From: Wenzhouxiangellaceae bacterium | Lineage (GTDB): Bacteria; Pseudomonadota; Gammaproteobacteria; Xanthomonadales; Wenzhouxiangellaceae | Reading direction: 5' to 3' | Length of the DNA stretch: 43,202 nt | NCBI GenBank assembly: GCA_018334995.1 | Contig: JAGXKW010000027.1 | Coordinates: 1 to 43,202, forward strand | Shown here: positions 16,201 through 27,025 of the stretch, in pieces | Layout: the number at the start of each line of letters is the position of its first letter | Numbering within the stretch: the first letter of the stretch is position 1 | Translations under genes and position numbers: made by a program | The notes under the pieces: generated by a model | Told to the model about the DNA's origin: nothing | The model's input: the letters and a program-made list of their open reading frames with translations, nothing else | Database searches by the model: none

Positions 16201-16530
16201 GAATTCACGGCCACCAGCATGATCGGCATGATTGCGCTGGCCGGCATCATCGTGCGCAATTCGATCCTGCTTGTGGTGTTCATCCGCCAGCTGCTCGACG
16301 AAGGCGAGTCGCTGGAAAAGGCCGTCGTCGTGGCCGGTGCGGTGCGCTTCAAGCCGATCGCGCTGACCGCGATTTCGGCCATGGTGGGCGCGGCCTTCAT
16401 CCTGACCGACCCGATCTTCAACGGCCTGGCGATCTCGCTGATCTTCGGCCTTGCCGTATCCACCCTGCTGACGGTGGTGCTGGTGCCGCTGCTTTATTAC
16501 AGCCTCGACCCGGATCGCGCAGGCGCATGA
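13279..16530 (+). CDS. RND family efflux transporter permease
   Basis: This 1083-aa inner-membrane, proton-driven efflux pump is AcrB-like in architecture, with 12 transmembrane helices in two groups and two large periplasmic loops. Helix 4 carries the adjacent Asp pair of the proton relay (D424-D425 in GILVDDAIVIVENVNR). The second half shows MIGMIALAGIIVRNSILLVVFI and a late conserved AVRFKPIALTAISAMVGAAFIL block. A charged, Gly-rich linker (MRRRRRGDPNRG to about residue 550) separates the two halves. The start is a TTG at 13279 with GGAG seven to eight bases upstream, overlapping the adaptor stop. The divergence from AcrB (an IDVTMADVVIAFPGASAREVE opening) places it among the less-studied RND pumps; drug, solvent or lipid export are all possible. 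A strong hairpin follows at 16542. Confidence 0.92.
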   Translation: MSEADQSLGPSGRIARVFQNSRLTPLLALVGLIAGVLVMIVTPKEEEPQIDVTMADVVIAFPGASAREVENLITNPGEQILDEILEVEHVYSMSSHGQAVITVQFEVGVPRQEALVRLYNKVFSNRDWFPEDLGASQPVVKPQGIDDVPIVTLTLFDPQERHSGEDLTRLAHTLEIALKRVPGTRDVYTVGGTPDRVDVRFDPARVAGHGLVLEDLADAIRAANTSGVESRITRDGVSVPVAPGTLLDSAETLRELVVGMAKGSAIRLEDVASVVRGGTVPDQSAQLGFGPAGSGEPGRIHRAVTVAVAKKPGENAVVVAEALQERLALLRGRVIPDDIEILVTRNYGETAADKARSLITDLVMATLSVVLLVLAAMGWRQAAIVGLSVLVTLLLTLVFSWAWGFTLNRVSLFALIFAIGILVDDAIVIVENVNRRLQNSARAFGEIIPVAVDEVGTPTIMASLTVMAALIPMAFVTGLMGPYMSPIPINASAGMVLSQLVAFVLAPWLAMRLMRRRRRGDPNRGTVHSGGGESAGESVGDAAAEGANPRLLAIFRAVLTPFLGPHRMRRLLLTAAVVGLTLAAALLPVFQVVILKMLPFDDKSEFQVVVDMPEDTPMEQTMRVLTDMAGHLEGVDEVENWQAYAGTAAPMNFNGLIRQYYLRDQPYHGDLQINLTDDRDRQSHEIALDLRAPLTEIGRKFGAAVKIVEVPPGPPVLSPVVAEVYAVDPESRMQVARNLAERMGGIAGLVDIDTTVTAPTRRWELVVDRHRAASLGVSQAQVVDTLEMALGERNASYLHDPMAKHAVPIRLILTEGHKAQPDTLLSLTVRSRAGRQVRLSEVAEFVESQWPGVIYHKDLLPVTYVTADMAGDTDSPLYGMFRLAGELSDDPDAPEQTWIVQPDWPGRPALKWDGEWQITYETFRDMGMAYAVGVFVIFLLLVGQFRGYLMPLIVMAPIPLTLVGIMPGHALLGREFTATSMIGMIALAGIIVRNSILLVVFIRQLLDEGESLEKAVVVAGAVRFKPIALTAISAMVGAAFILTDPIFNGLAISLIFGLAVSTLLTVVLVPLLYYSLDPDRAGA

Positions 16531-16541
16531 CGATTGACAAG

Positions 16542-16561
16542 GCGGGTGTTCGGACACCCGC
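16542..16561. terminator. Bidirectional terminator hairpin
   Basis: GCGGGTGT-TCGG-ACACCCGC is a perfect 8-bp stem with a 4-nt loop. It lies in the 45-bp gap between the convergent RND permease and BCCT transporter stops. There is no long T-tract, but the position fits a shared terminator. Its GGGTGTTCGGA part resembles the core of the intergenic repeats. Confidence 0.65.
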
Positions 16562-16575
16562 ACGGCGGTGCGTGT

Positions 16576-18636
16576 TCACCATCCCATCCAGTGCGCGTAG
16601 GCGTTGACGAATTCGTCGTAGATCTTTTCCCTGGATAGCTCGTCCAAGGCCCAGTCGCCGGTTCGTCCGGTCGGCAGGACGATCTCGGCGCGCGGGTGGA
16701 CCTGGTCGGGCTCGAGATTGATTTCCGGAAAGGCGAAGGTCAGCGGCTCACGCACCAGACAGCGGATGTTGAAGTTGAACTCTTCCTGGCCCTCGCGCCA
16801 GACCGTGAGCCGGGCGCCGTCGGAATCCCGCTCGACGGCCGCTTCGCGCCCGTTGCGTTCGAGCTCGGCGCGGATCCGTTCCAACGCCGGCATGGCCTTT
16901 TCGTCGAGAAACTGCTGGATCCGCGGTAACGCCTCGGTCCGGTGCTCGGCGGCCCGGCGAGCGTAGCGTTCGTAGCCCCAGATCACGGTCTTGAGCTGCT
17001 GGCGCCAGTCCTGCTGGCGGTCGGCGGCCGCCAGCACCCGCGGCGTTGCACCGGTGTAGCCCTCCGGCGGGGTGGCCCCGGCGAGCGGTACGCCGGAAGA
17101 AGACGGGGTTGCCGGCTGCGGCACGGCCGTCGCCGAACCGCTTTCGGCGCCGGGCGGCACCAGCCGTTCGCTTCTCAGCGAGCGGCTTAGGCTGTAGCAG
17201 ATCAGGATCATGATGATGCTGAACGGCATGGCGGTGGTAATGGCGGCGGTCTGCAGGGCCTGCAGACCGCCGGTCAGCAGCAGCACGGCCGCCACCGCGC
17301 CGATCAGCACCGCGCCGATTGCGCGCCGGTATACGGGCGGGTCCGGGTCGCCGCCGCCGGTCAGGATGTTGACTACCAGTGAACCGGAATCGGCCGAGGT
17401 GACGAAAAATATGGCCACCACGACAACCGCGACCAGCGTGCTGAGACTGGCCAGTGGCAATTCCTCGAGCATGACGAAGATGACCGTGGAGATGTCGGCG
17501 CGGACGGCCTCGACCATGCCGCCGGTGCCGTGCAGCTCGAAGTGGATGGCGGTGTTGCCGAACACGACCATCCAGAAGAAGATGATCAGCGACGGCGCCA
17601 GCAGCACCCCGGCGACGAACTCTCGAATGGTCCGGCCGCGCGAGACGCGTGCGATGAACATCCCGACGAACGGTGACCAGCTGATCCACCAGCCCCAGTA
17701 GAACATGGTCCAGGCTTCCTGCCACTCGGTGCCGATGTAGGCGTCGGTGTTGAACGACAACTCGATCAGCGAGGCGGCGTAGGAGCCGATGTTCTGGACG
17801 TAGGAGCTCAGCAGGAACAGTGTCGGGCCGGTCACGAACACGGCCGTCAGCAGGAGCAGCGCCAGCGCGATGTTGAGCTGGCTGAGCCGCCGGATGCCAC
17901 GGTTGAGGCCGGTGGCCGCGGAGATCGATGCCAGCAGCGTGATGATCGCGATGAGCATGATCTGGTTGGAGACCGAAATTCCGGCCACGCCGAGGTGCGC
18001 CAGGCCGGCGTTGAACTGCATCGCGCCCAGGCCGAGCGAAGTCGCCAGCCCGAACACCGTGCCGAACACCGCCAGCAGGTCGACCGCACTGCCCAGCGGA
18101 CCGTGGACGCGCTGGCCCAGGATGGGATAGAGCGTCGACCGGATCGTCAGCGGCAGGCCGTGGCGGAAGTGGAAATAGGCCAGACAAACGCCCACCACGA
18201 CGTAAACGGCCCAGGCGTGCAGGCCCCAGTGGAAGAACGTGATCACCATGGCGTCGTTGGCGGCTTGCAGCGACTGCGGCTCGGCGCGTGGCGGATCCGC
18301 GAAGTGCGAAATGGGTTCGGCGACGCTGTAGAAGATCAGCCCGATGCCCATTCCGGCGCTGAACAGCATGGCGAACCAGGTAAAGAAGCCGTATTCGGGC
18401 GACTCGTCGTCGCGCCCGAGCCGGACGTGACCGAAGCGGCTGAGCATCAGCCACAGCACGAAAACCAGGAACGCCACGACGGCGAGTACATAGAACCAGC
18501 CGAAAGCCCCGACAAGAAAGCCCTGCAGGCGCTCCATGGTCCGCCCGAACGGTTCGGCGAACAGCGCGCCCAACACCACCACCAGTACGATCAGCCCGGT
18601 GGCGACAAACAGCATGATCGGCAGCGAGCGTCTCAT
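16576..18636 (-). CDS. BCCT family transporter (choline/glycine betaine type)
   Basis: This 686-aa secondary transporter of the betaine/carnitine/choline family has 12 transmembrane helices in the inner membrane. The glycine-rich stretch GMGIGLIFYSVAEP (near residue 95) and the signature helix-8 region WGWWISWSPFVGMFIARVSR (near 310-330, followed by GRTIREF) are clear. A long soluble C-terminal domain (about 500-686) with two conserved halves resembles that of proton-coupled BetT choline transporters, where it takes part in osmotic sensing. The likely role is uptake of choline or betaine as an osmoprotectant, which complements the betaine-type methyltransferase at 4246. The ATG at 18636 was chosen with GGAG upstream; a longer frame is open but has no signal. 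It is divergent from the lipase gene. Confidence 0.88.
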   Translation of the reverse strand: MRRSLPIMLFVATGLIVLVVVLGALFAEPFGRTMERLQGFLVGAFGWFYVLAVVAFLVFVLWLMLSRFGHVRLGRDDESPEYGFFTWFAMLFSAGMGIGLIFYSVAEPISHFADPPRAEPQSLQAANDAMVITFFHWGLHAWAVYVVVGVCLAYFHFRHGLPLTIRSTLYPILGQRVHGPLGSAVDLLAVFGTVFGLATSLGLGAMQFNAGLAHLGVAGISVSNQIMLIAIITLLASISAATGLNRGIRRLSQLNIALALLLLTAVFVTGPTLFLLSSYVQNIGSYAASLIELSFNTDAYIGTEWQEAWTMFYWGWWISWSPFVGMFIARVSRGRTIREFVAGVLLAPSLIIFFWMVVFGNTAIHFELHGTGGMVEAVRADISTVIFVMLEELPLASLSTLVAVVVVAIFFVTSADSGSLVVNILTGGGDPDPPVYRRAIGAVLIGAVAAVLLLTGGLQALQTAAITTAMPFSIIMILICYSLSRSLRSERLVPPGAESGSATAVPQPATPSSSGVPLAGATPPEGYTGATPRVLAAADRQQDWRQQLKTVIWGYERYARRAAEHRTEALPRIQQFLDEKAMPALERIRAELERNGREAAVERDSDGARLTVWREGQEEFNFNIRCLVREPLTFAFPEINLEPDQVHPRAEIVLPTGRTGDWALDELSREKIYDEFVNAYAHWMGW

Positions 18637-18806
18637 CGACGCTCCGCGGGACCGGGTCGGTCGATCATGGCGCTTGCAGTCGATGGACAATGCATTGACA
18701 ACAGGCTCTCACACTGGCGCACGAAAATCCGGGAATTCGCCCGGCTTCGATAGCCTACCCGTTCGGTCGGGCATGCAGGCCCGTCTCGTGCGTGATCGTA
18801 TCCGGA

Positions 18807-18860
18807 GGACTCAGTACAAGCTGGGTGTCAGGCGTCCTCAAGGCAGATCTCCGGGACTCT
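18807..18860 (+). repeat. Possible intergenic repeat copy 6, weak
   Basis: The sequence AGTACAAGCTGGGTGTCAGG followed by CGTCCTC and, later, TCTCCGGGACTCTTCC echoes the GGTGGGTGTC...TCCGGGAC layout of copy 4. The core itself is altered. It sits in the 270-bp divergent gap between the BCCT and lipase genes. The match is suggestive only. Confidence 0.2.
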
Positions 18861-18906
18861 TCCCGCGGCATTGTTCGGGTTGCGCTCGCGGGAAACGCGG
18901 GCGTGT

Positions 18907-20172
18907 ATGCTGGGCGACAGGATGCAGGGATCGGATGCGAACAAAAGTGGGGCCGAAGCGTCCGGTACGGGGCGCTTTTTCAGGCTCTGGACGGTTTTTT
19001 TCTACACCGTGCTCGGTGCGATCGTGCTCGCGTATGCGATCAGCTGGTGGCTGGCGCGGACGTCCCCGCCCGGTCCGTTTTACGAGTTCGAACTGTCGCC
19101 CGACGCGCGGCCCGGGCAGCTGCTTCGGGTCGAGACGCACCGGCACGGTGTCCCCGACGGTGCGGTCGGCTGGCGCATCCTGTACGCGACCACCGGCACC
19201 GTGGGCGAAGTTCGGCTGGCCAGCGCGCTGGTCGTGGCGTCTGCCGGCGAATATCCGGCGCCTCGGCCGGTCGTCGCCTGGGCGCACGGCACGACCGGCA
19301 TTGCGCGCGGCTGTGCGCCGTCGATGATGTCCGGGCCGTTCGATCTGGCGCCGGCGTTCCCGCAGGTACTGGACCCGGGGTGGGTCTGGGTCGCGGCCGA
19401 TTACACCGGCCTGGGAACGTCCGGGCCGCACCCGTATCTCGTCGGTCCGCCGCAGGCCCATGCCGTGCTCGATGCGGTGCGTGCCGCCGGCGAGATCGAC
19501 CGTCTCGAGCTGGCCGATCGTACAGTGGTCTGGGGCCATTCCCAGGGCGGACATGCCGCGCTGTGGGCCGGGATCGTTGCGCCGGCGTATGCGCCGGACA
19601 TAGAGCTTGCCGGCATTGCCGCGGTCGCCCCGCCGACCGATCTTCCGCGCCTGCTTTCGGTGGTGCATCGACGCTTCATGGGGCGCATGCTATCGGCTTA
19701 CCTGGTCGAAGCCTACGCCGCGGTCTATCGCGAAGTGGATGTCGAAGCCAGATTGCGTTCGTTCACGCGACCGCTCGCGCGCGACATTGCCGGGCGCTGC
19801 CTTGACCGCGCCGGCATGCTGGCCTCGGCGCTGCCGACGCTGCTCGCCGGCCCGACGCTGTTTCGGGAGCCACCGCCGAATGGCGCATTCGCCGCGCGGC
19901 TGGCCGAAAACATTCCGGACAAACCGATCGAGGCGCCGGTGCTGATTGCGCAGGGAAGCCGCGATACGACGGTGACGCCCGGCGTGCAGGGCGGTTTCGT
20001 GTCGAACCGCTGCCTGGCCGGACAGGTCGTCGACTACCGCGGTTTCGCTGATCAAGGACATCTGTCGATCGTGGAAGACGATTCGCCGGTTCCGGACCTG
20101 TTGCTGCGCTGGACCCGCGCACGTTTCGCCGGCGAACCGGCGCCGGTTCGTTGTCTAATCTCCGGTCGGTGA
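18907..20172 (+). CDS. Secretory-lipase-like alpha/beta hydrolase
   Basis: This 421-aa serine hydrolase is anchored or exported by one N-terminal hydrophobic helix (about residues 31-53), after a polar leader. The catalytic fold shows PVVAWAHGTTGIARGCAPS (oxyanion region), WVWVAADYTGLGTSGPHPY, and the nucleophile elbow GHSQGG with S212. A late QGSRDTTVTPGVQGGF and GFADQGHLSI supply the candidate Asp and His. The pattern fits the secretory lipase (LIP) family of alpha/beta hydrolases, which cleave esters of lipids or small esters outside the cytoplasm. The length is normal. The start could be this ATG or one 15 bases downstream; upstream TTG is unlikely. It is convergent with the UbiB-like gene, with 37 bp between the stops. 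Confidence 0.8.
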   Translation: MLGDRMQGSDANKSGAEASGTGRFFRLWTVFFYTVLGAIVLAYAISWWLARTSPPGPFYEFELSPDARPGQLLRVETHRHGVPDGAVGWRILYATTGTVGEVRLASALVVASAGEYPAPRPVVAWAHGTTGIARGCAPSMMSGPFDLAPAFPQVLDPGWVWVAADYTGLGTSGPHPYLVGPPQAHAVLDAVRAAGEIDRLELADRTVVWGHSQGGHAALWAGIVAPAYAPDIELAGIAAVAPPTDLPRLLSVVHRRFMGRMLSAYLVEAYAAVYREVDVEARLRSFTRPLARDIAGRCLDRAGMLASALPTLLAGPTLFREPPPNGAFAARLAENIPDKPIEAPVLIAQGSRDTTVTPGVQGGFVSNRCLAGQVVDYRGFADQGHLSIVEDDSPVPDLLLRWTRARFAGEPAPVRCLISGR

Positions 20173-20209
20173 ATGGATCGCTGTCGCGACGGCGGGAATG
20201 GCGGAAGGA

Positions 20210-21892
20210 TCAGTCGTCGCGGCCGCTCTTCCAGATCGAGATCAACAGCCAGATGCCGCCAATTGCGGCGCCGGCGAAGCCGATGGTTCCCAGCAGCGGC
20301 AGGCCGGTGTCGTTCGGGTCGTACTGGACATTGAGCGTGATCGCAGAGCCGATGATCAGCGCGGCCGTGACGATGCCCAGCGTCAGCCGGCTGGCGGCCT
20401 TGTCGAGCCGCGCGGCGACTTCCCTGAGCGAGTTGATATCGATGTGGACCTCGACGCGCCCGCGCCGGGCCATGCGCAGCAGTCGGCTGAGGTCTTCGGG
20501 CAGGGCGCCCACGACGCGCAGGGTATCCATGAGATTCTTCTGCAGCCGCTCGGCGACCCTCGACGGTGAATAGTGACGCTTGAGTACGCCCCGGATCACC
20601 GGCGCGGCTTCGGAGGCCATGTCGAACTCCGGATCCAGCGATCGGCCCATGCCCTCGAGGGTGATGAAGGCCTTGAGCATCAGCACCAGGTCGGCCGGCA
20701 GGATCAGGTGGTGGCGGCGCAGCACGCGGGTCATGTCGCCGATCATCGCCGACATGTCGAGGTGTTCCAGCGGCACGCCGTGATATTGCTCGATGAAGTC
20801 GACGATGTCCTCTTCCAGCTGATCGGTGTCGGTATCGGTGTCGCGGCTCCAGACCAGCAGGATTCGTACAACGCGGTCGGGGTCGCGGTCGATCAGGCCG
20901 TGCAGCAGATCCGCGACTTCGTGCCGGCGGGTCTGCGACAGCCGTCCGACCATGCCGAAATCGAGCAGGGCGATGCGCTCTTCGGGCAGGAACTTGACGT
21001 TGCCCGGATGCGGGTCGGCGTGAAAAAAGCCGTGATCCAGGATCATCGACAGAATGGCATGCGTGCCGCGACGGGCGATGCGGTGACGGTCCAGCCCGGC
21101 GGCTTCGACCCCGTCGATGTCGCTTCCTGCGATGCCTTCGATCAAGCGCTGGACGTTGAGCCGTTCGCCGCTGTATTCCCAGAACACCTCGGGCACGACG
21201 ATGCCCGAATCCGGATTCAGTTGGGCGTTGATCCGCTCGGCGTTGCGGCACTCGGCGGCGAAATCGAGCTCGCGGCTCAGCGAGCGCGAGAACTGCTTGA
21301 CGATTTCGCTCGGCCGGTACTGGCGCATTTCGGGGGCTTCGGACTCCACGATATCGGCCAGGCGGCGGAGCAGGCGCAGGTCGGCCTCTATCGTTGGCCG
21401 AATCCCCGGCCGCCGCACCTTGAGCACGACCTGGCGACCGTCGGCCAGGCGCGCGCGGTGCACCTGGGCCAGCGAGGCGGCGGCCAGCGGTTCGTCGTCG
21501 ACTTCGGTGAAAACTTCTTCCGGCGGTCGGCCCAGGTCCTCGGTCAGTTGCGCGCGGAGCTCGTCCCATTCGACCGGCGGCGCCTTTTCCTGCAGCCGGG
21601 AAAATTCTTCGAGCCATTCCGGGCCGAATACGTCAACGCGGGTCGCCAGCACCTGGCCGAGCTTGACGAAGGTCGGGCCGAGATCCTCGAGCACGCGCCT
21701 GAGCCGCTCGGGCGTGCGCATCCGAACGGACTCCTCGCCGCTGCCCCAGTGCAGGACCTTGCCGGCCTTCTCCAGCGCCCCGGCCATTCCAATGCGCTGC
21801 ACCACATCGCCGAAGCCGTAGCGGATCAGTACGACCGCGATTTCCTGCAATCGGCCCAGGTCCCGGGCCGCGCTGATTGCCTGCCACAACAT
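20210..21892 (-). CDS. ABC1/AarF/UbiB family kinase-like protein
   Basis: This 560-aa member of the atypical kinase family needed for ubiquinone synthesis in the UbiB branch carries the defining KxGQ motif (KLGQ, 77-80), the Ala-rich nucleotide loop AAASLAQVHRA (about 137-147), the lysine-bearing VVLKVRRPG, the catalytic HADPHPGNVKFL (about 293-304) and LLDFGMVGRL. Two hydrophobic segments near the C-terminus (about 500-550) match the membrane anchor of UbiB. The set is intact. Whether this is the UbiB of the cell or a paralogue (several are common) cannot be told; the fused ubiE-ubiJ-ubiB context is absent here. GGAG nine bases upstream supports the ATG. The HNMT-like gene lies 51 bp upstream on the same strand, so co-transcription is likely. 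Confidence 0.9.
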   Translation of the reverse strand: MLWQAISAARDLGRLQEIAVVLIRYGFGDVVQRIGMAGALEKAGKVLHWGSGEESVRMRTPERLRRVLEDLGPTFVKLGQVLATRVDVFGPEWLEEFSRLQEKAPPVEWDELRAQLTEDLGRPPEEVFTEVDDEPLAAASLAQVHRARLADGRQVVLKVRRPGIRPTIEADLRLLRRLADIVESEAPEMRQYRPSEIVKQFSRSLSRELDFAAECRNAERINAQLNPDSGIVVPEVFWEYSGERLNVQRLIEGIAGSDIDGVEAAGLDRHRIARRGTHAILSMILDHGFFHADPHPGNVKFLPEERIALLDFGMVGRLSQTRRHEVADLLHGLIDRDPDRVVRILLVWSRDTDTDTDQLEEDIVDFIEQYHGVPLEHLDMSAMIGDMTRVLRRHHLILPADLVLMLKAFITLEGMGRSLDPEFDMASEAAPVIRGVLKRHYSPSRVAERLQKNLMDTLRVVGALPEDLSRLLRMARRGRVEVHIDINSLREVAARLDKAASRLTLGIVTAALIIGSAITLNVQYDPNDTGLPLLGTIGFAGAAIGGIWLLISIWKSGRDD

Positions 21893-21943
21893 TGGCCGAT
21901 GCTCCGTTGGACGATATCCGCCTAGTGTACGCGGGCCCTGCGG

Positions 21944-22846
21944 TCATCTGGCGCCACCTCGGCCGGGCAGGGTGCTGGATCTCAGGTCCGGTGCGGACTT
22001 GCGGGAAACGATTGCATCGACCGGATGCTCGGCCAGCAGCCGGTTGCCGTGGACATGGCAGATCGCGCGCAGGCTCTCGCGCAGCCGTGCCTGGAATGCC
22101 GGGGAGAACTTTTGCGTCTCGGCCTGAACGATGAAGTCCAGGATCTCGACCCCTGCCGGATTTCCGGCTTCGAAGCATTCGGTCACGTCGACGTGGGCCG
22201 CGAGGCGCTGCATGCGCGTGTCCAGCCCCAGCGGTTCGAGCGCTGCCAGGACATCGTCGCTGTACCAGGCCGATTGGTCGAACTGCTTTTTCCAGACGCG
22301 GTCTGCAAGATGATTGAGATCTTCATTCGGTGCCTGCAGGACGATCATGATGCCGCCGGGCGCCAGCATTTCCGCCGCGCTGCGCAGCTCGGGTCCGATA
22401 TGCTCGAAGTAATACAGGCAGTGCACAAAGTGAACGACATCGAAAGTGATCCCGGGCCGGTAGTCCTCGAACAGGCCGTTGAACACGTTCACCGCGAAGC
22501 CCTTGTCGGCGAAAAGCGATTCGAATGTCCGGGTGTGCTCGGGATTGGGGTCGACGCCAGCCAGCGTGAGCGCATCGACGTATCCGGCGAAGACGTTCGT
22601 GATTCGCTGGTCCATTACGCCGCCGCCGCAGCCGACGCTGAGCATGCGCGTCGGTCGGTGGGTCGGAAACGTCGTTGCATCGGCCACGTGCCGGAGCCAG
22701 TCGATGATCAGCGATCGCTGGTTGCTGGCACGCTCGAAGCGCTCGTGCGTGACGTGATAGCGCGCATCCGAGAGTTCCTCGAGTTCGCCGATTTCATCGA
22801 GATGTCGATCGATCTGCCTGCGTATGTCTTGAGCGGGTATGGCCAT
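21944..22846 (-). CDS. Histamine N-methyltransferase-like SAM methyltransferase
   Basis: This 300-aa class I methyltransferase has an overall pattern that matches animal histamine N-methyltransferase better than ordinary bacterial families. The opening is YHVTHERFERASNQRSL (compare Y..F..F...STEH in HNMT). Motif I is MLSVGCGGGVMD (68-79), then HFVHCLYYFEHI (139-150), LAPGGIMIVLQAP (161-173), WKKQFD (185-190), and the late HVDVTECFEAGNPAGVEILDFI (218-239). Two places where HNMT contacts histamine differ: the Glu of STEH is not kept, and the Gln of IQMLYY is a His (H142). I therefore infer a different, perhaps amine or imidazole, substrate. The gene lies between the PhyH dioxygenase (160 bp upstream) and the UbiB-like gene. 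SD AGGGAAGA sits very close to the ATG. Confidence 0.7.
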   Translation of the reverse strand: MAIPAQDIRRQIDRHLDEIGELEELSDARYHVTHERFERASNQRSLIIDWLRHVADATTFPTHRPTRMLSVGCGGGVMDQRITNVFAGYVDALTLAGVDPNPEHTRTFESLFADKGFAVNVFNGLFEDYRPGITFDVVHFVHCLYYFEHIGPELRSAAEMLAPGGIMIVLQAPNEDLNHLADRVWKKQFDQSAWYSDDVLAALEPLGLDTRMQRLAAHVDVTECFEAGNPAGVEILDFIVQAETQKFSPAFQARLRESLRAICHVHGNRLLAEHPVDAIVSRKSAPDLRSSTLPGRGGAR

Positions 22847-23006
22847 TCTTCCCTGGTTGTCTTGTTCAGGATTGACGGACGGCGTAAAGGACGGTTGCCA
22901 TGGCGCGAGTTGGAACCGCCCTTGCGGTCCGGGTGCATGAATCCGGTTCGGGCAACGGGGTCGAACGTTTGCAGCAATTCATCAACACGCGCGCCGGGTG
23001 CCGATC

Positions 23007-24071
23007 CTACCGGGTTTGCGCATCGTCTGTCCGCCGCGACCAGCACACCGGGTTGCGTTCGCTGTCGGCGATTCCGCCGGGACGCGTGCCGGGCATGAAT
23101 TTCTGCCAGTCGCCCGAAACCATGGTCGGGTTTTCCATGACCCGGGCGCCTGAGGTGAAATACGTGTTGGCGAGCGCCATGCGGCTGTAGCGGGTGTAGT
23201 TCGAACCGGCGCTGTGGAAGCAAAGGTTGTGATGGAAACTGACCTCGCCGATCCCGAACGGGCCATCCTCGATAAATATTTCGCGCCGCAGGCGGCGGAA
23301 GGTCTGTTCGACCTGCTGATCGAAGGTGGTGCCGAACTTGTCGAAACGGATGTCGGCCACGTGCTCGTGAGCATCGATGGGGCCGGCGAACGCGAGCGGA
23401 CCCATTGGGGCCGGGATTGACTGGGCCGGAATCCATGCGGTCACGACGTCGTCGGTTTCCAGCGGGAAATGATGGTGGTCGTAATGCCACGGAGTGCGCC
23501 CGCAACCGGGCTGCTTGGCCAGCAGGTTGTCGTGGTAAAGCCGCACGGCATCGACACCCAGAAGCTGGCCGCAAAGTCGAGCGATTCTCGGCGACAGCAC
23601 GAATTTGCGCATTACCGGGTCAGTCAACCATTCCAGCTCGAGGCTGAGGAACCGGTCCGACGCTTCCCGGTCCGGATTCAGCCCGAACGAGCGAACGAAA
23701 CTGCGCAGCATTTCGGCGCGCAGCCGAAAGACCGTTCGGCGCGACAATACATCGGGCAGCTTGACGTATCCGTTTTCGCGGAAGAAAGCCAGCTGATCCC
23801 GTTGCAGGGCGTACGGACGCTCAAGCTCGCGCACGAGTTCATCGTCGGAAGCGCATTCGGCGCCGGCCAGCTCGCGTTCGAGCAGCGCGTTTGCACTTTC
23901 GACCGCGGCTTGAGACGGTTTCCGTTCTTCTTCGATCTCACCGTCGCCAAGAGAAACGTACCAGTCCCACCATGCCTGGTTGTCCTGTTCCCAGGGCTGG
24001 TCGACATCGGCATGCATCGCATTCGAGCCGGTCAGCTTGTCCAGGCCCGGTTGCGAATCCCGAGATTTCAT
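23007..24071 (-). CDS. Phytanoyl-CoA dioxygenase (PhyH) family enzyme
   Basis: This 354-aa Fe(II)/2-oxoglutarate-dependent dioxygenase of the PhyH family is cytoplasmic with no signal. The metal ligands are H196 and D198 (WHYDHHHFPLE) and H286 in CFHSAGSN. The 2-oxoglutarate-binding arginine is probably R297 (or R294). Conserved context includes YHDNLLAKQPG and VVTAWIPAQSIPAPMGPLAFAG. The family hydroxylates phytanoyl-CoA, ectoine, quorum signals and natural products; no subclass signature is decisive here, and the ectoine hydroxylase pattern is not evident. The adjacent methyltransferase and the shared strand suggest a two-step modification of a small molecule, which is inference. A rich acidic N-terminal 90 residues precedes the core. 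The start ATG is the first in the frame with GAGTGAG nearby. Confidence 0.8.
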   Translation of the reverse strand: MKSRDSQPGLDKLTGSNAMHADVDQPWEQDNQAWWDWYVSLGDGEIEEERKPSQAAVESANALLERELAGAECASDDELVRELERPYALQRDQLAFFRENGYVKLPDVLSRRTVFRLRAEMLRSFVRSFGLNPDREASDRFLSLELEWLTDPVMRKFVLSPRIARLCGQLLGVDAVRLYHDNLLAKQPGCGRTPWHYDHHHFPLETDDVVTAWIPAQSIPAPMGPLAFAGPIDAHEHVADIRFDKFGTTFDQQVEQTFRRLRREIFIEDGPFGIGEVSFHHNLCFHSAGSNYTRYSRMALANTYFTSGARVMENPTMVSGDWQKFMPGTRPGGIADSERNPVCWSRRTDDAQTR

Positions 24072-24162
24072 GACTACTCACTCTACAGCAGATCTAGGAA
24101 AAGCATACCTTTCACCCGTGGCAGACTCGTGACGGCGGCGCAACGGCCATCGCGTATTGCGC

Positions 24163-26916
<2,754 letters not shown>

Positions 26917-27025
26917 GATTGCGCTTCCTCGAGGGTCATTGCCTTGCGACTTTAGGTTCGCGTTGGCGTGACGTAAATAGTGCAGAAGTCACCTTATGGT
27001 CTTGTTGCCGCTGTCGGCCGGCGAC

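Noticed and set aside
16748-18454. 568-codon minus-strand frame inside the BCCT gene
   Set aside because: It is in a different frame of the same strand as an unmistakable BCCT transporter, and its composition is dominated by Arg, Ala and Gly.
20573-21925. 450-codon plus-strand frame
   Set aside because: It lies antisense to the UbiB-like gene, whose catalytic motifs are all intact on the other strand.
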